NCBI GenBank assembly: GCA_030323885.1
Contig: CM059188.1
Span: forward strand, 115,285,430 to 115,349,429
Reading direction: 5' to 3'
Source of the DNA: Branchipolynoe longqiensis
Taxonomy: Eukaryota > Annelida > Polychaeta > Phyllodocida > Polynoidae
Length of the DNA stretch: 64,000 bases
Made by a program: the position numbers and the translations under genes. A model generated the notes under the pieces. The model did not search any database. It was given only the letters and a program-made list of their open reading frames with translations, and had not been told where the DNA came from. Below are positions 34,691 through 45,169 of the stretch, piece by piece (positions within the stretch are counted from its first letter, which is position 1; the number at the start of each line of letters is the position of its first letter).

Positions 34691-34990
34691 ATGTGTTGAT
34701 CTCTCCCACCGAGTATGTGAGATATACATAACTCAGACTGCTTGAATGAAATACTCCAATCACATTTACTCACTCATTGTTGAAATTAATAATAGTCAGG
34801 ATGATTTGTGTCATTTATATAATAAAGGATTATCGCCTTGATTTCTCCCACTGAACATATGGAAGATGTATATATTATAACTCACACTGCTTGAACGAAA
34901 TACACTTACTCATTGTTGAGATTGATAATAGTCAGGATGGTTCCTGCCATTTGTATAATGAAAGAGTAATACATTGTTGTCCTACCGAGT

Positions 34991-35444
34991 ATGTGAGATC
35001 CATATAAACACACTGCCTGGGGTGGTGGCGGTTGGCATTATCTCGGCACGCTATTGTGCACAGTTTATGACCACCATTCACGTATGGAACCAACCACCCA
35101 GTCCCCCCTCTCCCCCCAACTCATGGGCATAGGGTGCAAAACGAGAGAAGACGCCATCTTGTTTTCCTAAATCTAGAAATATCCGATGGACTCTTATTGA
35201 CAGTCTAATGTGATGCATTCTTCATTGTGGTCAAATATAAGATAGAATTTTTCTTTGGTGATTTTGGATGTGGTAAATGTGTGACTTGTTGGTGGGGCAT
35301 AGGCTGCTCCCCACTTTTATTGTCACAGGCTGGGGTGCAGTGCACATATTGCAGCACACATCACTCCCTCATCACCATGTGGTGCCCTAATGTGATCGCG
35401 TCAATGGCATTAGTGTACCTTGCCATTTGGATCTGCCGAGCTAC
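34991..35444. other. No feature seen
   Basis: A C-rich patch at 35097-35120. The ORF at 35227-35502 runs into the next element and has no motif. Confidence 0.45.
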
Positions 35445-35451
35445 ACATACT

Positions 35452-35831
35452 CAAAGACCCTATAATACTAAGACGGCTCACTCCCTATCTCTCCCATGGT
35501 AATGTAAATTTTGCAGTGCCACCTTGTGGTGGGTTTGATCAGCCTGGCTGCTGGTTGGTGTTTCACATGTAAAAAGATACAATTATATTATACATGAGAT
35601 AGGTAAGTATGAATACACATCAATATGAAATTGCTATGAACAAATAGACATCATCATCAGCATCATCATCATTGCCATCATCACACATCTTTCACATGCA
35701 TATATACATTTATACATATAATATAGCAACTCTTTAACCAAGAGATCAGCCAGCACACCAAGTGGTGGGTTTGATCATTTTGATTACACAGTACAGGCTG
35801 AGTGAGCAGTCTTAGTATTATAGGGTCTTTG
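35452..35831. mobile_element. TIR element C, copy 1, with 7-bp target duplication
   Basis: Ends CAAAGACCCTATAATACTAA inverted on both sides (~31 bp, one mismatch). Flanked by ACATACT at 35445-35451 and 35832-35838. Interior non-coding, with a CATCATCATC run. Confidence 0.9.
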
Positions 35832-35838
35832 ACATACT

Positions 35839-36445
35839 AGAGGTGCAGCGAGGAGACTCATTCCTGCAGTATGTTGAGTACCTATTGTCACGTATAGTAA
35901 CTAATACCTAATCTTATAGACTAGCTAATATACTGAAGAGAAAAGAGAATTTGGAACATCTTCTATTCTTAGTAAAGAAGACAGGTAACGATACACAACT
36001 ATGTGCTTATAACATATATTCTCAATTACAAAGTGTACAGTTACATATAAATTCTCAATGGTATGATATTACACTCACAACTGTCTGTGTAGTACATATG
36101 GATGATAGATACTCTCATTCCTCTTGGTGCTTATTCTATGTCTCAGTTGCCTTGAGGAGTTGATGGATATAGATTATCCATTGTCTGTGAACTGTAGCCA
36201 ACCGTACAGGTGGAGAATCTCTGTTGATGATGGATGTACATGTCAGGCTAAGCAGCAGTGATGTGGGAAAAGGCAGATACAACAGTCATCAATCCTACTG
36301 ATGACCATTGGTCAATATTGTAGAAGCTCAGCAAGTTGAATCCATCCCATAAGCTGTAACTAGCCAGATCAGGTGTCAGGCCTAACTGACTTGGAGATGT
36401 TGATGCCTCAATGTCTGGGAGTAGAATCCCGAGAGTACTTGCTTA
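35839..36445. other. No feature seen
   Basis: Unique-looking sequence without a motif-bearing ORF. Confidence 0.45.
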
Positions 36446-36885
36446 CTTGGGGTGGTTTGTAACCCTACAATGGTTACTGGTTGCAGAACTGCAACATTAT
36501 AGAGAGGCTCCGATAAATCAGCCCAATCTTTGGTTGAAGATTAATCTTCAGTAGGGGCGGTTGTAGAAGCTGGGGACATCTTTACAATGTTGTAACAGCG
36601 AAGCAGTAGGGCGACACCGAATCTCTTCAGTCCAGTGGTGGTTGAGCACTTGTATCCAGCAGACATCAGCAAGGGTTTTGAGGAAGGGCAGGTAAATATG
36701 CGTGCAGAGGTGGTTCCAGCAACGAGAACAAAGCGAGAGAAGCTTAAAGGTACAGGGCCCCACCCAAGCACACAACTCCCCTGGTCAGGGGGAGAAGTAT
36801 GCCTGGGAGAAATAGAAAGGGTAGAGTCTAGGAAAGAGAAATGAGGAGAGTTGAGTCAAAGGACCATGTCTATTTGCTCTATGGT
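36446..36885. repeat. Repeat R, copy 2
   Basis: Full-length match to the 21865 copy, ~90% by eye; differences include GGGCGG for GGGAGT after CTTCAGTA. Confidence 0.75.
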
Positions 36886-36899
36886 GAGTACTTGGCGTT

Positions 36900-37200
36900 G
36901 GGGGTGGTTTGTAACCTTACAACGGTTACTGGTTGTATAACTGCAACATTTATAGAGAGGCTCCTATAAATCGGCCCAATCTTTGGTTGAAGATTAATCT
37001 TCAGTAGGGAGTGTTATAGAAGCTGGGGACATCTTTACAACATTGTAACGGCGAAGCATTGAGGCAGCCCCAAATCTCTTCAGTCCGGCGGTAGTTGAGC
37101 GGTACTGGGGCACTTGTAACGAGTCGACAGCAGCAAGGGTTTCGAGGAAGGGCGGGTAAAGATGGGTGCAGCGGTGGTTCTAGTATGGGACTACACTCCT
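36900..37200. repeat. Repeat R, copy 3 (3' part replaced)
   Basis: Tandem to copy 2 in the same orientation. It diverges after GGTGGTTCTAG at ~37180, continuing into sequence with a TATA-like CACTATAAAAGGC at 37272. Confidence 0.75.
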
Positions 37201-37749
37201 TATATAGGTGCTGGGTAGGCCAGTCTAATGAAGAGATTGGAGGAGTAGGACCGTCCAAACATGTGCTGTAACCACTATAAAAGGCTACCTGTTAGGAGGC
37301 AGTCTCCATATATTCACTGCTTTGTTACAATATTCTATTAGACTATTCCATATAGGCTGCACCCCACCCCACCTATAATGTTTAGAATGGGGTGTGCTGT
37401 ACACAATGCCACACATTCCACTTCCTCATCACCATGTCCAAACCAAATCTGATCGCTTCAATGGCTGGAAGACCAGTCGATTGGCATGGACAAAATATGT
37501 GTTTAGTGAATAAAAAAAAGTATTTTAAACAAAGAAAGAACAATTTTACCAAGTAGCTATGCATTGTGGGTAGTCGCCCTAACCTGAAACCATACCCAGC
37601 ATGCACTGCCTGACCGCCATTACCCGCTCAATCTGTCAATGTGTCTACAGGTTGAAATGGGCTATGCATGGTTTTGTATTTATATGTAGCTACATAAAAA
37701 CAGATCAACATAAAACGAAATTAGGATAGGTATTCTTTTCGCAGTTTAG
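37201..37749. other. No gene seen
   Basis: Contains the TATA-like motif noted for copy 3 and a trace of repeat D (GGAAGACCAGTCG) at 37467. Confidence 0.4.
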
Positions 37750-38043
37750 TTAAAGCTGCATAGTTCAATGACAGCATCAAACATTGAAATATAAATAACT
37801 TATCTACATTGTATTCTACATATCTCATTTAAATATCTCTTCATTTATTAACCATGTATTGCTGCATAGAAGAGAAGATTGATCAGATCAATATAACATG
37901 TTTGTGCTGAAGCCTATGTGTTGTTTGAGTCTTAGCTCACAAACATTATTCGTCCATCTTTTCATTTCAAATATCTCAGTAGTAATTTAAAAGAAAAATG
38001 TTACTTCAAACTAAAGTAAAGTAGATCGCACTGTGCAACTTTG
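37750..38043 (+). mobile_element. MITE-A, diverged full-length copy
   Basis: TTAAAGCTGCATAGTTCAAT to GCACTGTGCAACTTTG; inner TCAGAGTTTTGGC replaced by TTTGAGTCTTAGC. Confidence 0.7.
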
Positions 38044-38391
38044 GTCGTAATGATTGCATTTGATTCGCGGTGGAGGATGACTTCCCCCCCCCCCTCTCTG
38101 TCCCCCCGTTATGTCACTCCCCCCCCCCCCCCTGTCCTCCGCTTATAACGTGGCCCGCCGCTGCCTCCAGCCACTCCGCCCCCTACCTCCTCCAGCTGCA
38201 CTCACTTTATCCCAGACATTCCTGACATTCTACAAACATTCATTGATATTATCTTCATTGGTATTGCGTTGACATGTTCCTGATGTTTACTTCATTCTTA
38301 ATGTTTACTCCTGATTTTATGCTGAATAAAATGTTTGTCTCCACCCCTGCCTTTGTCCCTCCTTCGTCGCGTGTCAAAGCATGTCTATATA

Positions 38392-38566
38392 TAGTAAAAC
38401 CTCCCTAACCGACCACCTCCACAATTGACCACTCCCCTATATCGATCGCTTTATTTGGGTCCCAATAGAACCATTGTAACCATATTCTAACTCCCTAAAC
38501 CGACCACCTCCCTAAATGGACAACTTAAAGTCGGTCCCAAGGTCGGTCGATTTAGAGAGGTTTTAC

Positions 38567-38568
<2 letters not shown>
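38392..38568. mobile_element. 177-bp pogo-like element
   Basis: Ends TAGTAAAACCTCCCTAACCG and, inverted, CAGTAAAACCTCTCTAAATC, with TA flanks. It lies next to an AT microsatellite and contains GACCACCTCC three times. Confidence 0.7.
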
Positions 38569-38601
<33 letters not shown>

Positions 38602-38823
38602 TTCAACGCAGTTTGAAATTGATCATATAGCTCAACTAAACAAAAGCGTCAGCAGAGAAATGATTATCTCCTTCATCTACCAGACTCTCTGACCACAGCT
38701 ACATAGTACAGGCATGTCCAATGTGCCACCACATATTCCAAGCACAAATTGGACTCATCAGTAATCGATGAGTTCACAACAAATGATGAGTTGCAGACAT
38801 CATCACCATTGCTGGACAACCAA

Positions 38824-38861
<38 letters not shown>

Positions 38862-38953
38862 AAAACGGAGATGGGTTAGATTGAAATTAATTAACTGGTC
38901 GCTGATTCTCTGGTTCTCCTTTCATATCACCCTGTGTGCTGAGCAGACCACAT
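38569..38953. repeat. AT microsatellites and unassigned DNA
   Basis: (TA)n at 38570-38600 and 38828-38858; C runs lie upstream at 38085-38132. Confidence 0.7.
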
Positions 38954-39450
38954 TGTAAAATATTCCCATATATGGGACAGGAGTGAATGCAAATGTTCTA
39001 TTACTGATCAGTGTATGTGACCAGGCGCATGGATGTATATATATATATATATATATATGTAAGAGCTGGTGGTGCCTGAATGAGATTTAAATAGACATAG
39101 TGGTGCTGGCAGGTCTGGGTGTGAGTGCACTGGGGGCCTATCTTTGCTGGGATAGGGATAACCACACTCAAAGGTCAAGGTTGGTGGTGGCCATGGGGCC
39201 ATAGAGCTTGGTGGTGGTGGGCAGACCACTGGTATCCATGAGGACCAGGAATGCTGGATCCCTATTGGTAGGGCCAAGGATGCTTGTTTCCCATTGGGGG
39301 AAAGGGGTGCAGTGATACTCTACAATGAACCCATGTAACCATATAAATAATAAACCAGAGGGCTTGACTCTCTCTTCTTTCACACTTTATACTCTTCCTT
39401 TCTCTTTGTCTGTATTGATTTCACTATAACCTGCCTACACAGCCACAGAA
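38954..39450 (+). mobile_element. LTR-like repeat L, copy 3
   Basis: TGTAAAATATTC to CCTACACAGCCACA, with a (TA)n at 39036-39058 where copy 1 has TATATATG. Starts TG and ends CA. Confidence 0.65.
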
Positions 39451-40199
39451 TCGAGCCGTAGCCATTTTACAACATGACTCTATATCATTCATGCCTTGAA
39501 GTTCTTCACATTGGTAAAATGACTGAGAAGGTATGGCGCCCATCTCTAATGTTGGGAGACGAGGGATCGATCCTCCGCCGAGTTCAAACAAAGACTTATA
39601 AAACGGACATGATAACAATCCCTGGTCGAGTCAAACCAAACAGGCACACATTTGATCATCTTCGCTTGCTTGCACGGCTCTTGGCATTCCTAGGATAGGC
39701 CAAGGATTGGTTGGCTCCGTTTTGGTAGATCGTGGGATTCGAACCCCCTAGCCGAGTGAAACCAATCATTTAACAATTGATGCTTGTCGCTTTGTAGCCA
39801 CACACACATTTAAGTGTCACACACATGCACATACAATAACTGTACACACCGCACACACCACACACACACTCATCTGGCACACACATGTCACAGACATTCA
39901 CATACCACACTAACACACACTACACACACTCACCTGCCACACATGCATTATATGTCGGCTACTCTGCTTATGTTAGACCAACGTCAGTCTTTCAGACATT
40001 CATCATACTGCATTACTGCGCTAGTTTAAGGAAGGCCGTGTCACTGACTTGCCCTATACTTATCCAAGTATTGCTCAGTTCCTCGATGTACGGATTTGTT
40101 TTCATCAGAAATAAACGTCTGGTTATTTTCAAACTCATATTACAGCCTCAAACTTGGTGTCTCGATAAGTGAATTAACAACTCTTAAAAGCTACTCTCA
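39451..40199. other. SINE-1 traces and a CA-rich stretch
   Basis: 39500-39560 and 39725-39800 hold tRNA-like head pieces (TAGATCGTGGGATTCGAACC). 39800-39945 is rich in ACACACAC. No gene recognised. Confidence 0.45.
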
Positions 40200-40206
40200 G
40201 TTCAGT

Positions 40207-40589
40207 CAAAGAACCTATAATACTAAGACCGCTCACTCAGCCTGTACTGTGTAATCAGAATGATCAAACCCACCACTTGGCGCGCTGGCTGTTCTCTTGG
40301 TTAAACAGGTGCTATATTATATGTATAAATGTATATGTGAATGTGAAAGATTTGTGATGATGACAATGCTGATGATGAAGCTGATGATGATGTGCATTTA
40401 TTCATAGCAATTTCATATTGATGTGTATTCATACTTACCTATATCATGTATAATATAATTGTATGTGTTTACATGTGAAACACCAACCAGCAGCCGGGCT
40501 GATCAAACCCACCACAAGGTGGCACTGCAATTTTTACATTACCATGGGAGAGATAGGGAGTGAGCCGTCTTAGTATTATAGGGTCTTTG
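40207..40589. mobile_element. TIR element C, copy 2 (inverted), 7-bp target duplication
   Basis: Same element as 35452-35831 in the opposite orientation. Flanked by GTTCAGT at 40200-40206 and 40590-40596. Confidence 0.9.
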
Positions 40590-40689
40590 GTTCAGTCAGC
40601 CTGCTTCTGGCCCACTCCACCACTCCATGTCCGGACCCACTGTAACCTATAAAGGCACATAGTCCCTTCATCCGTATTGCCTGTGCGGC

Positions 40690-41357
40690 TTAAAGCTGCA
40701 TAGTTTGATGGTTTTGAGTTTCTGTTATTTTTGTATCGATACATATATTAAATTGATTGTTATAATTTACCTTACTTTACTTTGAAGTAACTTTTAATTC
40801 AAATGGTTAATTCTTTACATATTTTTCAGTGCAAACACATCAAAATAGTTTTGGCAAGCATGCCAAAACTTAGATAAAAGATTCACCCGGTACTTGTGGT
40901 ACACGGGTGAAAGACAACGTAGTCTAAATGGGAGAGAATGCAAAAAGACAAGATGGCGGCCAGAGAACGCTGTCGATTGCACTTTTAAATTGCATTAAAG
41001 TATATGTTTTATTATATTTTCCAACTCAAAAGTAGTGCGTAAATATGAAGACATCTACAAAGAATAAATGTTGCTTCTTAGATTGTGAAATTAGGCTCTC
41101 ATTTCATTAACCCGCTTTTTCGACCGTTTTTATATAAGGCTGGTGGTATTCACCCGTGTACTGCGAGGACCGGGTGAATCCTTTATCTAGCCAAAACTCT
41201 GATGCCCTAGATTTCAGCAGTAACATCTTCAATTACATTGCCTCGGTCTTTCCTTCTATTTGGCAACAATTGCTTAATAAGTGCGAAATATATGTAGAAT
41301 CAAATCTAGATAATTTTATTGGTTTTGAAAATGTGATGCTTTCATTGGACTTTAAGC
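40690..41357 (-). mobile_element. MITE-A interrupted by a 320-bp TIR element
   Basis: MITE-A at 40690-40870 and 41191-41357 joins seamlessly except that CCAAAACT is present on both sides of the insert. Confidence 0.85.
40871..41190. mobile_element. hAT-like non-autonomous element, 8-bp target duplication
   Basis: ~40-bp TIRs with five mismatches (TAGATAAAAGATTCACCCGG; the other end inverted). Flanking CCAAAACT at 40863-40870 and 41191-41198. An 8-bp duplication is typical of hAT elements. Interior AT-rich and non-coding. Confidence 0.85.
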
Positions 41358-41394
41358 TAAACGGACCCCTCCCCCATCTCCCACCGCAGTTCCC

Positions 41395-41665
41395 AGTTGA
41401 GTCAAACCAATGACTTATAAAATTGATACTTGTTGCTTCCTAGCCAGGTGCTCATAATTATTAGGACAAGGCAAGGACTGGTTGGCTCGGTGTCATGATA
41501 ATGTGACTGAGTAGGATATCAGATCATGGTGCTGGTGGCATGGTCTTCCAGTGGGACAGCACTATTAAGTCGTCACCATGAGTGCGCACTGTCAGTGACA
41601 CAAGTCGGTACCTGTCCTGCTATGACCTTAGATGTTGCCAGGACGTACAACTCCAACAAGAACCC
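41395..41665 (+). mobile_element. SINE-1 lacking the head
   Basis: TCCCAGTTGAGTCAAACCAA onward to GATGTTGCCAGGACGTA; box B remnant only. Confidence 0.8.
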
Positions 41666-41999
41666 GACCCTCCCTTCGTCCATATTCCCTAGGTGGCTTA
41701 AGCTAGACAGACCCAACCCCAGCATATCCCACCCCCTACCCGCCACCCGGTGCCGAAGGAAGCTCATCCTACATGAATAGTAATGGCGAGCTGCTCATTA
41801 AGTCATACTCAGTGTGCACTGAGTGAGAGGGTATTGCTCAGAGCAGCTCGAGTAGATGAGTCAACAGGAACAGCTTCATCGCTGAACATCCGCCATACAT
41901 GGATCTTCATCACATGGCGACCTGGGGGTGGTGTGAGGGGGCAGAGGGAGGGGGTGATTGTTTGTTTAGTGTGTAGGACTGGCTTGGTGGCTTGGTGAG
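41666..41999. other. No feature seen
   Basis: Transition into G-rich minisatellite. Confidence 0.4.
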
Positions 42000-43120
42000 G
42001 GTGTTGTGTGGGGGGGGGGGGTGATTGTTTGGGTGTAGGACTGGCTTGGTGGCTTGGTGATGTGTGGGGATAGGGGGGGGGGGTGATAGTTTGTGTAGGA
42101 CTGGCTTGGTGGCTTAGTGAGGTGTGTAATGGGGGGTGATAGTTTGGGTGTAGGACGGCTTGGTGGTTAGTGAGGTGTAATGGGGGGGGGGGGTGATAGT
42201 TTGGGTGTAGGACTGGCTTGGTGGATTGGTGAGGTGTGTGTACGGGGGTGTGATTGTTTGGGTGTAGGACTGGCTTGGTGGTTTAGTGAGGTGTGTGTAG
42301 GCGGGTGTGAGTGTTTGGGTGTAGGACTGGCTTGGTGGATTGGTGAGGTGTGTGTAGGGGGGTGTGATTGTTTGGGTGTAGGCCTGGCTTGGTGGTGTAG
42401 GCCTGGCTTGGTGGCTTGGTGAGGTGTGTGTAGGCGGGTGTGATTGTTTGGGTGTAGGACTGGCTTGGTGGCTTGGTGAGGTGTGTAGGGGGGTGTGATT
42501 GTTTGGGTGTAGGACTGGCTTGATGGATTGGTGAGGTGGGTGTAGGGGGTGTGGTTGTTTGGGTGTAGGACTGGCTTGGTGGCTTGGTGAGGTGTGTGTA
42601 GGCGGGTGTGATTGTTTGGGTGTAGGACTGGCTTGCTGGCTTGGTGAGGTGTGTGTAGGCAGGTGTGATTGTTTGGGTGTAGGACTGGCTTGGTGGCTTG
42701 GTGAGGTGTGTGTAGGCGGGTGTGATTGTTTGGGTGTAGGACTGGCTTGGTGGCTTGGTGAGGTGTGTGTAGGCGGGTGTGATTTTTTGGGTGTAGGACT
42801 GGCTTTGTGGATTGGTGAGGTGTGTGTAGGGGGGTCTGATTGTTTGGGTGTAGGACTGGCTTGGTGGATTGGTGAGGTGGGTGTAGGGGGTGTGGTTGTT
42901 TGGGTGTAGGACTGGCTTGGTGGCTTTGTGAGGTGTGTGTAGGCGGGTGTGATTGTTTGGGTGTAGGCCTGGCTTGGTGGCTTGGTGAGGTGTGTGTAGG
43001 GGAGGGGGATTTTTGAGTGTACGACTGGCTTAGTTGCGAAGGTCAGGTGAGGTGAGGTGTGTGTGTGGGGGGTGGGGGTGAATGTTTGGGTGTAGGACTG
43101 GCTTGGTGGCTTGGCGAGGG
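42000..43120. repeat. ~60-bp minisatellite, about 18 units
   Basis: Units with TGTTTGGGTGTAGGACTGGC, then TTGGTGGCTTGGTGAGGTG and a variable TGTAGGSGGG. A minus-strand ORF (42114-43352, His/Pro/Thr/Ser repeats) and plus-strand Gly/Trp-rich frames follow the repeat and carry no known domain, so I do not call them genes. Confidence 0.95.
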
Positions 43121-43209
43121 GGGGTGTCACCGAGGGAGTGAGGAAGGACCAAAGAGGGTGAGGTGATTGGGTGAAGTACCTAATATGATTGGGAGAAAAT
43201 ACTAAATGG

Positions 43210-43600
43210 GTTGGTTGGTTGTTGGAGTGTTGCGTCCTGGCAATATCTAAGGGCATATCAGGACGGGTACCGACTTGTGACAGTGCACACTCATGGTGAC
43301 TTTTTAGTGCTTCCCCACCAGGATATGAGTACCAACTCGTGACAGTGCGCATTCATAGTGATGTTACAGTGCTGCCCCACCGGGATACCAGGCCACCAGG
43401 ATAGTGACCTGATATCTAAGTCAGTCACATTATCCTGACACTGAGCCAACCAGTCCTTGTTGTACCCTAATAATGCGGAGCGCCTGGTTAGGAAGCCACA
43501 AGTATAAAGTGTTAAATCCATGGTTTGACTCGACCAGGACTTGAAGGTTCGAATCCCAAGATCTATCAAAACGGCAAATGGACGATCAACTCATTTGGGA
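43210..43600 (-). mobile_element. SINE-1 with partial internal duplication
   Basis: Body motif CCGACTTGTGACAGTGC appears, then again as CCAACTCGTGACAGTGC ~65 bases later. Head remnant at 43530-43565 has GGTTCGAATCCC. Confidence 0.8.
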
Positions 43601-43604
43601 ACCA

Positions 43605-44875
43605 CGTCTGGTCCGGGCTGATGGGAGTGGGGGTTGATGGGAGTGAGGGTTGACTTGAGGGAGGGTTGACGTGAGTGAGGATTGATCGCAGGGAGGGAGG
43701 GCTGATAACTGTGAGGGTTGATGGGGTGAGGATTGAAAGTGTGAGGATTGATGGGAGAGGGAGTTATGGGAGTGAGGAGTGATGGGTTGATGATTGATTG
43801 ATTGGTGGTTGCTTTACGCCATATCAGCAGCATAGGCCATATTCACGGCGAGAAATGTTTGTTTTTTGTGCAAACCATGTTCAAACCATCGCTTTTACAT
43901 GTACAAGCAGACAATCAATTATGTGCCAATAGACACTCATTAAATTAGAAAGCTCACAACCATATATTTGTGGTCAAGGGAAACAAATTCCCATAGAAAA
44001 AGAAAAGTTTTATTAATAATTGATAGAATCTATTTAGTAAACTATATGAGGTGGTACAGTCGAGCTGCCCTCAAAAAGGCTAAAATGTTTTTCTGTTTTA
44101 CCTTAGTAAAAAGGTCATGCATACTGTCTGCAGTGTAGAACTGTTTGCGCAGGGCCAACAAATCAAAGCAACTTAGTCAAATGTGTGTGAGTGTCAGCGG
44201 GGACTGACACCCAATATATTCAGGGGGAGGTTCCCCCTTGAGCAGAAAAGCATGTGTAAGCCACGAGTGGCCAATACGGCAGCGGCTAAGGACCACTTGG
44301 TCCCGCCGACCTTCCGCATGAGTCTGTGGTGGCTTTCCCACAGATGGTTCAATTTCTTTAAGTTTATTAATGTTTTCATCCCACTCATGTTGCCATTTGG
44401 ATTTTATGTGGGTGGCTATTAGTGGTTTCAGAACAGAGTGAAGATCAGACACGGTTCAAGATCACAGTTCAGGGCCTTCTTCGCAGCCCGATCAGCTTGT
44501 TCATTTCCTTGTATGCCAGCATGGCCAGGCATCCAGCACAGGTGGATGTCATACCCATCCGTTGTCAGTTGGTTCATTTTATAAATGACCGTTGCTAGAA
44601 TAGGGTGATTCGTTTTCAGTCCAGCAACAGCCAGGAGGCAAGAGAACGAAGTGATGGGAGTGAGGGGTGATGGGAGTGAGGGGTGACGGGAGTGGGGGGT
44701 GATAGGAGTGGGGTCTGAGAGGAGTTGGGGTTGATGGGGTGATAATTGAAGGGGTGAGGGTTGATAAGGGTGAGGGCTGATGGGAGTGGGGAATGATAGG
44801 AGTGAAGGGTCATTGGAGTGAGAGGTCATGGGAATGAGAGTTCATAAGGAGAAAGAGTCATCGGCATACGACCCA
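43605..44875. repeat. ~15-bp GATGGGAGTGAGG minisatellite split by a LINE
   Basis: Degenerate GGTTGATGGGAGTGAG units at 43605-43790 and 44653-44875, interrupted by the LINE fragment at 43793-44652. Confidence 0.85.
43793..44652 (-). pseudogene. I-like LINE 3' end (RNase H and zinc-knuckle region), 5' truncated
   Basis: Minus-strand translation gives the RNase H end HAGIQGNEQADRAAKKAL and then the C-terminal region with SRCRIGHSWLTHAFLLKGE, in separate frames, so it is decayed. The first Cys of the C-x2-C-x7-H-x4-C motif is Tyr here. The 3' UTR ends in a TTGA/TGAT repeat, a usual tail type for this kind of LINE. It matches the 52.8-53.6 kb copy closely. GTGATGGG occurs at both borders and may be the target duplication, though the host is itself repetitive. 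Confidence 0.85.
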
Positions 44876-45169
44876 ATAAGGGTTGGCGTGGAGGCTTACA
44901 GAAGTGAAGGATCACGTGAGTAACGGCTAATTGGTCTGAAAGCTCATGTTGGGTTCCAGACTAAAATGCCTCTCTGTTTTATTGTCATATCCATGAATGA
45001 CAGTTAATGAACTGCTCGTCGCGCCTGATATTCCGTTAACGCCGTGATCAAGGCCACATTAGCTGAGGCTACAAGATGTATGTGTAAGTATAGCTGGTAC
45101 AGTCGTGGATGCTGGCCGGCCGGGAAGTGGTGCCACCTGAAACTGATCAGATACATGAGGCTTTACAGC
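44876..45169. other. Short unassigned spacer
   Basis: No repeat or ORF recognised between two minisatellites. Confidence 0.4.

Larger units (their letters stand above)
33390..34990. repeat. ~115-bp tandem repeat, split by insertions
   Basis: Units at 33395-33722 and 34695-34990 share CCACYGARTATGTGAGATAT, GCTTGAATGAAATACTCC and GTTGAAATTAATAATAGTC. The array is interrupted by SINE-2. Confidence 0.85.

Noticed and set aside
42114..43352. 412-residue His/Pro/Thr-rich ORF
   Set aside because: Follows the ~60-bp minisatellite; no domain, and comparable open frames exist on the other strand.
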